DNA of 64,000 nucleotides from Gracilariopsis chorda. Its lineage: Eukaryota; Rhodophyta; Florideophyceae; Gracilariales; Gracilariaceae. The stretch covers positions 434,001 through 498,000 of the forward strand of contig NBIV01000010.1 of the NCBI GenBank assembly GCA_003194525.1, in the 5' to 3' direction. The notes beneath the pieces were generated by a model. That model made no database searches and had not been told where the DNA came from. It saw only the letters and a program-made list of their open reading frames with translations. The position numbers and the translations under genes were made by a program. Shown here piece by piece: positions 50,900 to 62,949 of this stretch. Each line of letters starts with the position of its first letter. Positions within the stretch are counted from its first letter, which is position 1.

Positions 50900-52200
50900 C
50901 ACATAACCAGCTAAAGTAGATTTCTCATTGCAAGGTGTTGGTGCACCTACATCTTTTTCGGATGAAGAGCAGAAAAAGATAGCAAAGGCAGTTTTATACT
51001 TCCAAAACAACAAAGCTCCACTCACGAAGGTTGTTATAAAAGATCTGTTGCATACATTCGTGTTTTCCATGAACAGCAAAGCACTGCACCGAATTTCAGT
51101 TTTTTCAATGGTCGTCCAAGGCTTTGCTGGCTAGATGGCTTCATTCGACGACGGGATCTGCAGTACAAACCGGTCCAGATAATGGAAGCGGAAAGACAAA
51201 AAGCATTGACCCTGGCAAAATAGCACGGCATATTGCCCTTATCTAAGGGTTGATGAAGCGGTTTTTCATTCATAGTCCAAAACAAGTCTTCAACCTTGAC
51301 GAGTCCGGAACTTCTATTTCGATACTGCTCGGTTGCAGCGCATGCAAGGGGGTTAGAAGCTGAAACTCTGTTTTGATACAGAAAACTCTGAGACCTAGGA
51401 GAGCTAGTGATTGCGTTACAATCATGCCCGTACTATCAGCTGCTGGTCATGCTTGGAAACCAGTGGAGGTATTTTAGTCGAAATTAGCACATCTTTTTGG
51501 TATGTTCATGGTGTCTTACAGACGTTTCATGACTTCTTACCACCCTTTTATTTCTTCTAGAGACAGATGCCTGGCATTCAGGGCGCGGTATTATTCGATT
51601 GGGCAAAGAGATCATTGAAGAAACTAAGGAGGTTTGTAGGGGGTGAGAAACGTTTGCTGGTTATGAATGGTTATGCGACGCACCTTCAATTTCGCACATT
51701 GACCTTTTTTTGGACGAATTGCGTCAGTTGAGTCGCTATTACATCCCGTACTAGTCATATTAACCTACTTCTGGATATGAGCGTGTCTACTGCCTACGAA
51801 AAGTATCTGCAGTGAGAGATTCACCGCTTCGGGAGAGTTATGATGGTAATGGATACCTTTTTTACTGCTGATTGTGTCAACCTTGCGCTTTCTGAGACCT
51901 TAATCGGTTCTAGCATTCGAAATGAATTTGAACAAACTGGTTTTTGTGGCTACAGGATGCTTGCTCTGCTCCTTTGGAGCTTATAAATGATGTTATACTG
52001 GGCATAGATGATCATGGAGCAACCAGAGAAAGCTTGGAAGAGATATTCGAGAATTATTGTCTTCAATTCTGGAGCTTGGTTTGCGAGTATGATTTGGACG
52101 AAAATGAGACGCTCAAAGTTTCAAAGGCGAATGGTGCTCACTTGAGTGTAAATTTTGTGTTGCGGACTCTGGACGTTTGTCAGCAACAAATTAAGTCATA
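50900..52200 (+). pseudogene. pogo/Tigger-like (DDE_1) transposase, degenerate
   Basis: Fragments in order are a helix-turn-helix part PTSFSDEEQKKIAKAV (about 50940), WLHSTTGS, QVFNLDESGTS with the first catalytic Asp (51298-51300), CVTIMPVLSAAGHAWKP (about 51415-51465), LLVMNGYATHLQF (about 51660) and IRNEFEQTGFCGYR (about 51915-51955). In the second catalytic position Asp is replaced by Asn (codon 51666-51668). There is a TAA at 51244 and several frameshifts. Downstream frames to about 52530 (with a WCGACRRQTCGR cluster) may be its C-terminus. Confidence 0.65.
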
Positions 52201-53090
52201 AAAAAGTGCAAGACAGTTTCAATATTTGATTAACCTAGCCCCGCGCCGAGAGGCTCTTATGAAACATCTCGATAACACTAGAGTGAAGCGTCGTCAAAAC
52301 GAGGCAGAGAATATTGCGCTTAATCAAGCCAATTCTAGCTATAGTGGAAATGGGAAGCACGACGGACAATGGAGATCGTTTGGGTTGACAAAGTGTGTCA
52401 AAGAACCCAGAAAAGTTGGTTGGTGTGGCGCATGTCGACGTCAGACTTGCGGTCGACTAAGGGTCCTTTTTGTGGGTAAGAGGTCCACTAGATTTTTGAT
52501 TAGTGTAGCGCTGTTAGCACGCCACTGACACGAGCGACGAATTTCATGGATATGCGAAATTGGTTTGACGCTGTCCAGTCTCCTTTTTCCCTCTTCTAAT
52601 CCACAAAGTCTTATGTTTTGAAACTTCAGTGCCTTGTTTTCTATTCAACTACCTTTTATACCATTGTTTAATGGAGCGAATTGGATCACTATGAGCTGCG
52701 TTTTGGCTTCAGAGATTTCGCGATGAGAGGAATGGAGCGACTCCGACGAAGTATATGCTGAAGAGTTATGTTCTGCAATCTGGAATACAGAGGAGGCCCT
52801 CCCTTGATTGATCGATTGCTCTGGATCTTGTAAGAAACTTTGTACTGCAAAGGTAAACTTGCCAGCAGATTCCTACCCGTACAAATGTAATACAAAGGAA
52901 ACGCTTCATCTATTCATCTATCACATTGTTGGCAACTATTGACTATCAGCTCTGAGTGAAAGAAGAGCCCAGCGATGCGGGTGGAATGATAATATTTATC
53001 GTGGAAGTTGCTTGAATGCTCTCATTTGCACTCACAAAGCTCACTGACATGGTGGGAAGGTATTAGGGGCTGATGGAGCTACACTGGCTA

Positions 53091-53130
53091 CCAGTTGGAA
53101 CGTGGAATCCAGTCCCCTCGTTCCAACTGG
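53091..53130. repeat. 12-bp perfect inverted repeat with 16-nt spacer
   Basis: CCAGTTGGAACG at 53091-53102 and its exact reverse complement at 53119-53130. Confidence 0.85.
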
Positions 53131-54270
53131 AGGCAACAAATAAATGACCTCCCTGATCTCTCCTCCCCCCGCCCCCCCCGGCTACATTAGGGAAACGAAC
53201 TTTAACCCTTACTTGTTAGAACTTATGATAAAGGCGCGAGAGTCGCGCTGCCCAGGAAAACTCAACACTGTAAACAGAACAAGACTTTCATGCCAGGCAT
53301 TTATGCTAAAGGCATTATCGGTAAGAAAACTGTTTGTCATGAACTCCGGAGTGGCCATGTGAGGATGATATTTGATGATTGTTGTTTATAGTGGCAGCAA
53401 CGCACACGAAACCCGAGTATTCTCGGCTTTATGCTTCTTAAGATACCAGCAGGCCCTACTGACAAAACATCCATGTCGTATCGACTTCCTGCAATGAAGA
53501 GCCTCTCACCAGAAATGAAAGCTTTGCTAGATTAGAACGAGGACTAGACTTCAGCGCGGGTCGAGGTTGCGGTAGTTACTTTTCATAGATTCAACAACAG
53601 CTTAAATAACATATATAGCATATTGTTTGATCTCACAGATCGTTCCCCATGACGAACTTGCTCTCCCTCGAGGCACTCAAAATGTTTCGAAGACGCATTA
53701 TTTACAGTTGAAATGCGAAAATTCAAAATTTTCAAAGAGAGAGTTTTAAGCATATCCTACACAACATAGCAGGGGGGCATGGGTTTCAGTTTTAGCTTTG
53801 ACTTTCGGTCCACGTCGGCAATGCGAGAAGTGAAGCGTAGTGTTCGTGTACGAGGAACAGGGTCATAGATTTTGAGCTTGGTTTGGTTTCATGGATGGCA
53901 ATAGACTGCTGGCAAGTTGCCTGTCGAACAAGGAATATGGTGTTCTCGACTGTCAGTAGTTTGAAGAGTTGCTGTTAGTTTCTCCGTGAACTTACTGTGG
54001 GCGAAATTCGACGCTGAGCCCACGAACTTGACAAGCATGAACCATGTCTCGACGGGAGCTTGTAGAGTAGCTGGTAGCATGGAAAAGTACACAAGCGTTG
54101 ATAAATGAGAGATTCTTCTGCATATCGCATTTTCAAAACTCGAGATGAAAGGTTTGCAGCACATCTTCAACTACCATAAACTGTGTGCTTCTGTCCGGTT
54201 TGATGATTTTTGTCGATAAAGAAAAGAGACACGCCTCGTGATGTCCATCGGAAGAAACAGTTGCGGCTTC

Positions 54271-54309
54271 TGTGTGTTGTGACTGTGTGTTGTGACTGTG
54301 TGTTGTGAC
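54271..54309. repeat. 13-bp tandem repeat, three exact copies
   Basis: Unit TGTGTGTTGTGAC, followed by a diverged fourth start. Confidence 0.92.
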
Positions 54310-54942
54310 TGTGCGTCTGGGCGTCTGTGCATATGTTATATGAACCGAACGACCCAGGATGTCGTTAAACTCTTCAAGCTACACGGGGCTAGCGATTAAG
54401 CTGCCATTGTTTATTTCTAGACCTGCCGTGAGAACTCGCTTTTTGCTAACTTAATACTGTGCTGACAGATCGTAAGGGAAGCGCCAGTGGTTCCTCTCCG
54501 TACAATGCATTGAACTGTTAGCCGTGGTGTGCGAACCTTCCTGTCCATACGAATCCGGAAGAAGCAAGATCGATCCGCGGCTGGGTCTTTTGCCTCGAGA
54601 ACTTGGCCTCCGCGGTGGAGACTAGTTTCTCAGAGAGTTAGTACGTCGAAGTCGTCTGTCTTCGTCCGCCAGAGACAAGTACAACGACTTGCGGAACTAG
54701 TCCCTAGTTCTGGGGCAGCGGTGGAGATTGATCTAGTAAAAAAAAACATCCCTCTTTCAGGACACACCAGCAACTTGTTTGGTCATGTTCTAACATTGAT
54801 TGAGCGTCAAGGCCGTGCCTTTCCTGAAGCGAATATAGCTCTCTCTGTGAAAATGCCGCTCTGTGGCGACATTGAATCATGAGATCAGCGCTACATCTAT
54901 ATTGAGTCCCGCATTCGAGCACGCAAAAAACTATCTTCTTGA

Positions 54943-55293
54943 TCAGGTACGAGGTAGTATGATAATGCCAGATGCACGGTTAGAACCTGGCCGGTATGCA
55001 TCTAGTCCCAGAGTTGTGTGTACAGCTGGTACTCTTCTTAGAGGCTGATTGCCCAATAATAGCTCCGACACTTGAGTTGTCGGCTCAACAGCTGTAAGGC
55101 GAACACGGAGCCATTGCCTATCCTCCCAGAAATCGATCTCTCTCTTCACCTGCCGTTTCATTGGTACTCCGAAGCTCTTTTTCGATACGAATTCAACGAC
55201 CCCACCCATGTTTTTGGATTTACACCTCGGGAACATTGAAGGTTCTTTGGAGCTCGCAAGACATAGAATAAAAAGAACGCTTGTCTGAAACAT
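54943..55293 (-). pseudogene. LINE-tail fragment related to the 28-kb relic
   Basis: The minus-strand frame reads VEFVSKKSFGVPMKRQVKRE...LRVRLTAVEPTTQVSELLLGNQPLRR. This parallels VDVLEKKSLRIPVEQQLKR...LRACLTVAEPIMKCQ in the 27.9-28.3-kb relic, and LRVRFTSAEPISKVLELLLNNVTLRR at 63.3 kb. No RNase H motif is seen here, so the call rests on similarity to the other copies. Confidence 0.45.
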
Positions 55294-56069
55294 TTTGCTT
55301 TGTATTCCTTCATGATGTCCTGCTAAAGGGCCGTGCCCTGCAAATTTTGCTACCCAAGTTTACTGTGGTAAAACTTGATGATGGTCGTTGTTTAGTTGGA
55401 GATACTGCGAAGCGCTACTCTTCTTTCGCACTAAGGGACAGAAAGAGAGAAAAAGCTGGCCTTTCTCCTTGGTTCTTTCGCCGGATAATCGCCTGGTTCT
55501 CGACTGCTCTGTATCAGGCCATTTGCAGCCAGTTCTGAGGCATTTTAGCTGTCCAGATCGAGGGTTTTCTCTGTGTACTTTCTTCGCCATTATGTTTTGG
55601 TTTGCGGGAGCTCGCCACACTGATGTATATAGGTAGAAGCCCTCATATCCCTGCCACCAGATATGGCAAGGTGTGGTGCCATCCGGATCTCCATGGATCA
55701 ATCAAGATTTGAAATCCATCTAACAGTGCTGAAACCATCAGCGAATTGGAGACGTTGAATACAGAGAAACTGCAGTTTTGTATATGTACTTTCAGATTTC
55801 TACTTGACATAGAACCATGGTACATCCAACCGCTTCATATCTACTCAAGAAGAAATACAATTGCCTTCGGGAACGTAGAAAAGAATATAGTGTCGTTCAT
55901 TCTGAGCAGCTGCCTTCGTCCAAATACTCCATACACAGAGCTGACTTCATTGCGATAGAGGCAAAGGTTAGATGCCGATGACATTGTCCCAAAATGGCTT
56001 GAACAAAATGGTTTTTCTCCAGGGAAAGTTCTTTGGCATCGCTCCTATAGCGTAGTTTCAGATTTGGAG
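55294..56069. other. Spacer before the chromovirus insertion
   Basis: No supported gene. Short frames on both strands only. Confidence 0.4.
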
Positions 56070-56074
56070 ATGTC
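56070..56074. repeat. Target-site duplication, left (ATGTC)
   Basis: The same five bases follow the right LTR at 60977-60981. A 5-bp duplication is typical of Ty3/gypsy integration. Confidence 0.93.
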
Positions 56075-56298
56075 TGCAACGAGTATCGTTAGGAAAGGTC
56101 ATAATTGGAAAAGCGTTAAGGAACAATTGAGAGTTTGTAAGGGAATGTTCTAATTGGTCTCGAGCATCAGATAGATTAAGCATGATGAGCGGTATAAAAG
56201 GACCAAGAAAAGAAGAAACCCCAGTAAAAGAAGGGCATCGACCAGTCAGAGAATAAATCTTCTACATCTTCAGTAGGCAGTTCGCATACGTTGTTGCA
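56075..56298 (+). repeat. Left LTR (224 bp)
   Basis: TG...CA termini, TATA box TATAAAA at 56193-56199 and polyadenylation signal AATAAA at 56252-56257. It differs from the right LTR at only about 7-10 positions including small indels. Confidence 0.95.
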
Positions 56299-56316
56299 CT
56301 GGTACGCATCGCTGCA

Positions 56317-57153
56317 ATGGAACTTTCAGCATCCTCTGTGTCGATCAATCTCAAGCCCAATAAGCCCGAATGCTTTAGTGGAGATCGTGATTTTCTTGTC
56401 GTGAACACGTGGTTGTACAAAGTTGACCAATACTTTGTGCTCGTTCAGGTTGCAAATGCTAATGTTGTCTTATCTGATGCAAACCGCATTGCATTTGCAA
56501 CCACACTGTTGACAAGCACTGCCGCAATTTGGTGGTATGCGGTCTTAAAAGCCAACGAAGTCCCACAGTCTTGGGAAAGCTTTGTTGCGGCTATCAGAAG
56601 AGAATGTGTCCCAGAAGATCACGAACGTCGCGCTCGCGATGCTCTTAGAGCCTGTAAGCAAACAACCACTGTTGCTAATTATCTTTCTACCTTTCGCAAC
56701 ATTGTGCTCACAATTCCTGATATGAGTGCAAGCGAGAAATGGGACAAGTTCATCAGTGGTTTGAAACCGAAGATCCAATTTGAAGTTCGTAAGTCCAGAT
56801 GTGTGGAATTTGAGGAAGCCACAAAAATTGCAATGCGTGTAGAAGCAGCCTTTTGAGGCTCTTTTTCTGCGCATCAGAATATCTCAGAAGTGCTTAGTAC
56901 AGCACACTCCACACAGATGGCTCCTACGCCTATAGAAGTTGACAACACGGAATTTTGTGGCTCAGAGCGTTCCAAGCAACGCTTGCTTGATATTCGCAAC
57001 AATGCTTGCTTTAAATGCCATAAACCAGGTTGCCGCCCGTGGAAGCACCGTGGTGATCCCGCACGCACGGCAATGGTGGCAACTTTGGAGACTGCATTGG
57101 CTTCTGCGGATGGAAGCTCTGGAAATTTCGATTCGGATCCTTCGGAAAACTAA
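56317..57153 (+). pseudogene. gag: Chromovirus gag, with one in-frame TGA
   Basis: ATG at 56317. The first 179 codons hold a retrotransposon gag domain (DFLVVNTWLYKVDQYF, AAIWWYAVLKANEVPQSWESF, VANYLSTFRNIV). A TGA at 56854-56856 interrupts, and the same frame continues to 57153 with a degenerate Cys/His knuckle (CFKCHKPGCRPWKHR). The stop is probably a point mutation, as nothing suggests programmed readthrough. Confidence 0.85.
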
Positions 57154-57185
57154 CCTGTCCTTTCGAAAGTAAAAAGAGCACGTAG

Positions 57186-60100
57186 AAAGGACTTGTGCGA
57201 AATAACGTGTCGACTGGTTCTGCATTGCAGAGCCCTGAAAGTGTGCGGTGCGAGCTATTGCTTGTTTTGACTGGTGCTTTGAACAACATCCCTTTCAACG
57301 TCCTGAAGGATGATGGTTGTACCTCAAATGTAGTTTCTAGAGATTTTGTGGCAGCTCATCGACATGCGTTCAATTTCGGCCCAAATCTTCTCGACGTTTG
57401 TCATTCCAAGGCTGGATCGCAAAACATTGCGACCGAGATGGTTCTCAATGGCACACTGCGCATTGGCTCTCATTCGTACACGGGTAACTGGATTATCGCT
57501 GACGCTCGCTACGATTTCTTGCTTGGTATGCCATGGCATATCGATGTTAATCCCTCCACCGATTACATTGCTCGTCTGATCATCATTGGTGATACGCAAC
57601 TATCAGCACAGCTAGTGTCCCGCGCACAGAACCCATGTGTGCAACACATGGGTGTTAAGCAGTTTCGCCGGGCTCCGCGCTGTCGTAGGTCTAAAATGCA
57701 ATTCTTTCGGATTGCACAGGTGTGCAGTTCTGAGTTTGCCGAACAAAAAGCAGGTGGAAAGGACCCAAAGACTGAGCTCCTAGCCACAGAGGACGCTCAA
57801 CTGCGAGACATACTTTCCGAATTTGAAGATGTATTTCAAGTCGAACTTCCAGATGGCCTCCCTCCCTCTCGTGATGTTGATCATACCATCGAGTTGGTTT
57901 CTGATTCCAAGCCTCCACCTCGGGCTCCTTACCAGCTCTCTCCTGCAGAACTTGTAGCTGCGCGGAAATACGTTGACAAGCTCTTAAAGTCGGGAAAAAT
58001 TCGACCGAGTCATTCACCTTTTGGAGCGCCTTTGTTTTTCGTTAAGGAACCCAGTCGCGAACTCCGTGGTGTAGTTGACTATCGAGCACTTAATCGTATT
58101 ACCAAGCGTAATAATGCTCCTCTGCCCCGTACAGATGAGATGTTTGGTCGTCTCGGACAAGCGCGATTCTTTTCCAAACTGGACCTGAAAACGTGTTTCC
58201 ATCAGATCCGACTCCGGCCGTCTGATGTCGAGAAAACCGCCTTCAACACAAAATATGGGCAATTCGAATACCTTTTGATGCCTATGGGGCTTTGTAACGC
58301 TCCTGCATCCTTTCAGTCGTTGATGAACGGCGTTTTGCATGACTATATTGACAGATTCCTGGTTGTGTATATTGATGATATACTCATTTACAGCCCAACA
58401 CGGGAAGAGCACATGCACCATATCCGATGTGTCCTCAACCGATTGCGTCAACATGAGATTTATGTTTCGCCAAAGAAGTGTTCATTCATGGCTACGGAAA
58501 TGGAATTTTTGGGGTTGAGAGTTAGTCAAGATGGACTCTCCGTTCACCCCAGCAAAGTCGAGGTTATTAAGAATTGGCCACGACCTCGTAATGTCACGGA
58601 GCTTAGAAGCTTTTTGGGACTGGTACAGTTCTTCAGACGCTTTATTCCCCATTTTTCTCTGCGAGCTGTACCTTTGACCAATCTTACACGCAAAGGCTGC
58701 AATATTAAGGACTGGAACTTTGAGTGTGAACGAACATTCCTGGAGCTGAAAGAAGCACTTATATGAGCCCCCATTCTCGTTTCCCCGGACTGGACAAGGC
58801 CGTTCCGCCTACACATTGATGCTTCGCAGCTGGCAGTTGGCGCTACCCTCACGTAGTTTGACTCCAATGGGTGTGATCGTGTTATTGCATATACGTCACG
58901 AAAGCTTACTTCGGCAGAACAGAACTACACCGCCAATGAACGAGAGCTTCTAGCGCTAGTGGTTTCGTTGCAGCGGTTTCGGTGCTACCTCGAAGGATCA
59001 ACCTTTGACGCTTTTACTGATAATCAGGTCGTGGAAAAATCCTAACAAAGAAGTCCTTGAACCGACTTGAAGCCCGCTGGCTTGATGTTCTCGCTAATAT
59101 TAACATCCGTAAAGTCAGCTTGGTGACAGGCAAGTTACATGTTCTGGGGGATTCTTTGTCTCGAATTCCCGATCGTCCCTCGCTCCAGCAAATTCAATGC
59201 GTGACTCCATCCTTCTCCGAACTGGAAAGTAGTTTGTCCAGTTATGAGAAAGACCAATTCTTCGGATCTGTTGTGCAAGCACTTAATGGTAAATGGCCAG
59301 AGGATCGTAAGCATCGCAAACGGCTCGAGCTACTGTTGCCATCATTTAAGAAAGAAGGTTGGCGTCTTTTGTATAATGAAAACTCTGCATTCCGTCACAT
59401 TGTCGTCGCCAAGTATTGGAGTTGGCCCATGACTCTACGATTGCAGGACATTTCGCATTTTCAAAGACTCTTGCTCGTCTGTGTGAATTTTATTGGAAGT
59501 ACAAAGCCAAAGATGTAAAGCGGTATTGTGAAGGCTGTCGCGTCTGTCAGCAACAGAAGGACTTCCACGGCCCAACCTTGAACGACCCTACGGCTCTCCC
59601 AGTGCCAACTCGTCGCTGGGGTATGGTTGCGACTGATTTCATTGTGAAACTACCTAGGACGGACCGTGGATTTGATGCCATCCACACTTGGGTTGATCGC
59701 TTGTCAAGAAGGGTTCGCTTTGTGGCCTGCGAAGAAACGGATACGGCGCCTGATGTTGCCGAAGCATTCTTCAGATATATATTTCCACACCATGGTTTTC
59801 CTGATTCCATCATTTCCGATTGTGATCCTCGTTTTGTCTATTCATTTCGGCAATCGTTAATGGAGCTATGTGAAGTGAAGAACCGTATGTCTTCGGCTCG
59901 TCACCGTCAAACGGACGGAGCATCCGAGGTTATGAACCGTATGATTGAAAATTACATACGTTTCTGTTCATTTGAGCAGACGGACTGGGACTTACTTCTC
60001 CCAAGTGCAGAATTTGCATACAACTCCGCTAAATCTGAAGATTTGGGCCTTTCCCCCTTTGAGATCGATCTTGGATGGAGGCCCAGAGCACCGTTGGACT

Positions 60101-60720
60101 CTTTGTTTCAATCAACAACTAAACTGGAGGATCTTTCTGATTTTCGGGATCGCCTACGAGAAGTGAAAGAAGATGCGATATATGCCCATCAACTGGCGAA
60201 AGCTCGCCAAACAGCGGAGACAAGCGTTCATTTTAAGAAGCCTAACTATCAGGTTGGAGACGAAGTATGGGTCTCACGAAAACTATTTCGAGACTCGTAT
60301 TCTAAGGCTCAAGATTCAACAAAGTTGTCTGCGCGGAGGTTTGGTCCTTTTTGAATCAAGGAGCTAGTAGGGAAGAACGCAGTACGACTCGATTTCCCTC
60401 CCAACATCAAAACTTATCCCGTTGTCCATGTTTCTCATACAAAGCCACATCGGGAGCAGCCGCTTGAAATTGCACAGAATACAAGAAGCACCCCTGTACC
60501 GGTTAGTGAATCATGGTCTGGCAATCTCTACAAGGTTGAACGCATTTTGGTCCATCGCAGAAGAGGAAGAGGATATCAGTGGCTTACGCTTATGGAAAAT
60601 TCGAATACCTATGACGCACAGTGGCAACCAACGTGAGACTTTGTCGATGCAGATGGGACCCTCACAAAGGCATTTCGTGATTATATTGTGAACAAGAATC
60701 TTCTAACACATTTGCATTGA
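57186..60720 (+). pseudogene. pol: Chromovirus pol: protease, RT, RNase H, integrase, chromodomain
   Basis: Protease-like segment at about 57300-57560, with DDG where DSG/DTG is expected. Reverse transcriptase at about 57960-58500 with YIDDIL. RNase H to about 59030. Integrase from about 59410 with a HHCC zinc finger (HDSTIAGH, CEGCRVC) and the D-D-E residues (ATDFIV, ISDCDPRF, GASEVMNR). Chromodomain at about 60510-60700 (YKVERILVHRRRGRGYQW). Lesions: TGA 58764, TAG 58854, a frameshift in the A run near 59035, another near 59390-59415, TGA 60352 and TGA 60634. The frame differs from gag and does not overlap it. Confidence 0.9.
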
Positions 60721-60751
60721 CGAGGTCGTCAATAAGCGGCGTGGACAATGG

Positions 60752-60976
60752 TGCAACGAGTATCGTTAGGAAAGGTCGTAATTGGAAAAGCGTTAAGGAA
60801 CAATTGAGAATTTGTAAGGGAAGAGGTTCTAATTGGTCTCGAGCATCAGATAGATTAAGCATGATGAGCAGTATAAAAGGACCAAGAAAGAAGAAACCCC
60901 AGTAAAAGAAGGGCATCGACCAGTCAGAGAATAAATCTTCTACATCTTCAGTAGGCAGTTCTAATACGTTGTTGCA
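60752..60976 (+). repeat. Right LTR (225 bp)
   Basis: TG...CA termini, TATAAAA at 60872-60878 and AATAAA at 60930-60935. Near-identical to the left LTR. Confidence 0.95.
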
Positions 60977-60981
60977 ATGTC
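60977..60981. repeat. Target-site duplication, right (ATGTC)
   Basis: Matches 56070-56074 exactly. Confidence 0.93.
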
Positions 60982-62940
60982 CGCGTATACATTCTTGTCT
61001 GTGCGTGCATACTTATAAGTATATGTACACGCAAACAAATTCCTTAACACCTTCGAGCCTATCCCGCCCTAGCATTTTGAATGTGTACCGCTTTGCGTGG
61101 CAGCTAATGGGGCGGTGTCTAGGATGAAGTCGAATCCTTTTCCTTCTTCTTACGTTACGTATGAAAACAAAATAATCTTAGTGTTTGTGCTTTCCTTTTA
61201 TATTTCTAGGAACTGATGTTTGTATTCTTCAACATTTTCTTTCTGATCTAAACCTTGCTTCCTCAGGGGGGACAAAGGATAAGCAAAGATGAGTCGATTG
61301 TAGCGCTATGAATGCTTGTGTCCTCTGGCTGCCTATCGAATGGACGGAGAGACGGAAAGAGAAGAAACTGATGCTGTATAAGATGGAGGCAAATGAAAAG
61401 AAACTGAAGAAACTGTTGGGTAGTGCTACCCTTTGCTTGCAGGTTCTCATGTCCCATCTCATTGTTCCACAGATTTTTTATACATACCCAGCCGGTCAGA
61501 GACCTTCAATGCCACAGACTGGTAATAAGTCCAGTAGCAAATGTATAAAGGTACGAAGTAGGATGAAGGGTGGTTCTCCGACACACGTGAAGTTCAACAA
61601 GGGATGTAAGTTAATGGCAACTGGGTCGATGGCCCTTTTTACTGAGCCTCTACTGCTCTGCTGTGGGCTCTTAAATACGCCCCCATACCTATCCCTTCGC
61701 GCTCGTTCGCATATCGTCAACACAGTCCTAATTACGCGACCGTTTTCATCACTGTGTCAGCGCCCCTTTGAAGGCATTCGAAAGTGCTCTGTTGCATGAA
61801 GGAGAACATATGCACCGTTCTTCATAGTTCCATTCGTTTCAAGTATCACGACTTTCAGATTCAAATAAACTGGTCGAGCATGATGATGAGTGTATGTGCT
61901 ACAACTAGGGGGGAGAAACGTCATATCCGATGAGGATGGGCATGAACTCGAGATACAGTATTCGTTGTTGTTGTTGTGTTGTTGTTGTTCTTCTTCATGG
62001 GCGCACATTGTCTAATTGCGACGCTGTGGTAGAACTTATCAGAATTCCTTCTCAATCTCTCAACAACTAAGGTTAACCGCTAGCTACTCCTCGTGAATGA
62101 CAACTTCTCTCTACCCCGTTACACCATTCTTAACTTCCGACTCAAAGTATTGTTGATAGTTGTTGCGTGCTCCCACCCTGCAGCAGCCGTGGTACGCTCA
62201 CCAACTGGTATTTTAAGACGTAGTAGAATGGTGCAAAACTTCTACAGGGAGACCCGAATGTATAATCCATTCCGTTCTGGCGCGTTTCGCCTCTTCCAGA
62301 CTTTGCTCTGCTAATCCTTCCTCAACTCGAGAGAACGCCGGGTAAGGGGTACACCACGACAAGGCGGATTCCACGTACCACGTTCGCGCCACCCAGAAGA
62401 TCTGGTGACAACTTAACCTCCCTTTTCTCTTTATCCTTGGCGATGAAGGGCGGTAAGATCGGGTTGGGGCCCGTGTGTGCTGTAGATCTCAGCGTAAGTC
62501 CAGAAAAACCCTGTGAAACCATTCAGATCCTTGTACAGGCGGTGTTGCCGCTTCCTAAAAGCAGTGGGTCTCCGTTGGAGACCCACTGCGGTCCCGCCAG
62601 AGTTTCCATGGGAACCTCCATGATCCTTCTGGGAAAAGTTAGGGAAAGGTTGATAAGATCCGCAGGGTTGCACGTGCCTCGTCCCTTCTGTTTCGCACAG
62701 ATAAGCGGGGGTCTTTTTCCGACGCTACCGCCCAGGTCTTCGGGCTGTCGGTGCGCCGACTGCCGGGGCGATTTTACGGACATCCCGGGTCCGTTGAGGC
62801 GATCAGTCCGCCGATCGCCTGGACGAGTTTAACGACCTCCCGGGTCACATACAGTATTCATGCTCGACGTGCGAAATGTGGGAGGAAAAGGGTATTCAAT
62901 CTGGCGGAGAGGAAGAATGAAACCTCAAACTGGAACAGTT
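60982..62940. other. Spacer right of the chromovirus, no supported gene
   Basis: A 163-codon frame with an ATG (61308-61799) has no recognisable product and no coding context I trust. A (TTG)n-type run lies near 61965-61995. From about 62440 the sequence becomes GC-richer and holds a perfect hairpin at 62561-62589. Confidence 0.4.
62561..62589. repeat. Perfect 13-bp hairpin with 3-nt loop
   Basis: GCAGTGGGTCTCC, loop GTT, then the exact reverse complement. Confidence 0.9.
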
Positions 62941-62949
62941 GCGGCCTGG

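Larger units (their letters stand above)
52201..54942. other. Repeat-rich spacer without supported genes
   Basis: Holds the probable transposase tail (to about 52530), a 12-bp inverted repeat (53091-53130), a 13-bp tandem repeat (54271-54309) and many short frames with no recognisable product. Confidence 0.4.
56075..60976 (+). mobile_element. Ty3/gypsy chromovirus LTR retrotransposon, complete in length, defective
   Basis: The 4902-bp element has LTRs at both ends that start TG and end CA, a perfect ATGTC target duplication, a primer-binding-site candidate TGGTACGCATC at 56300 just after the left LTR, gag, protease, reverse transcriptase, RNase H, integrase and a C-terminal chromodomain in gypsy order. 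Coding parts are broken by several stops and frameshifts. No strong polypurine tract is visible before the right LTR. Confidence 0.95.

Noticed and set aside
54995-55010. 15-base identity (TATGCATCTAGTCCC) with 34188-34202
   Set aside because: A match of this length between two places in 64 kb is expected about once by chance, and the flanks do not align.
61308-61799. 163-codon plus-strand frame with ATG
   Set aside because: No domain, signal or context; overlapping minus-strand frames are equally open.
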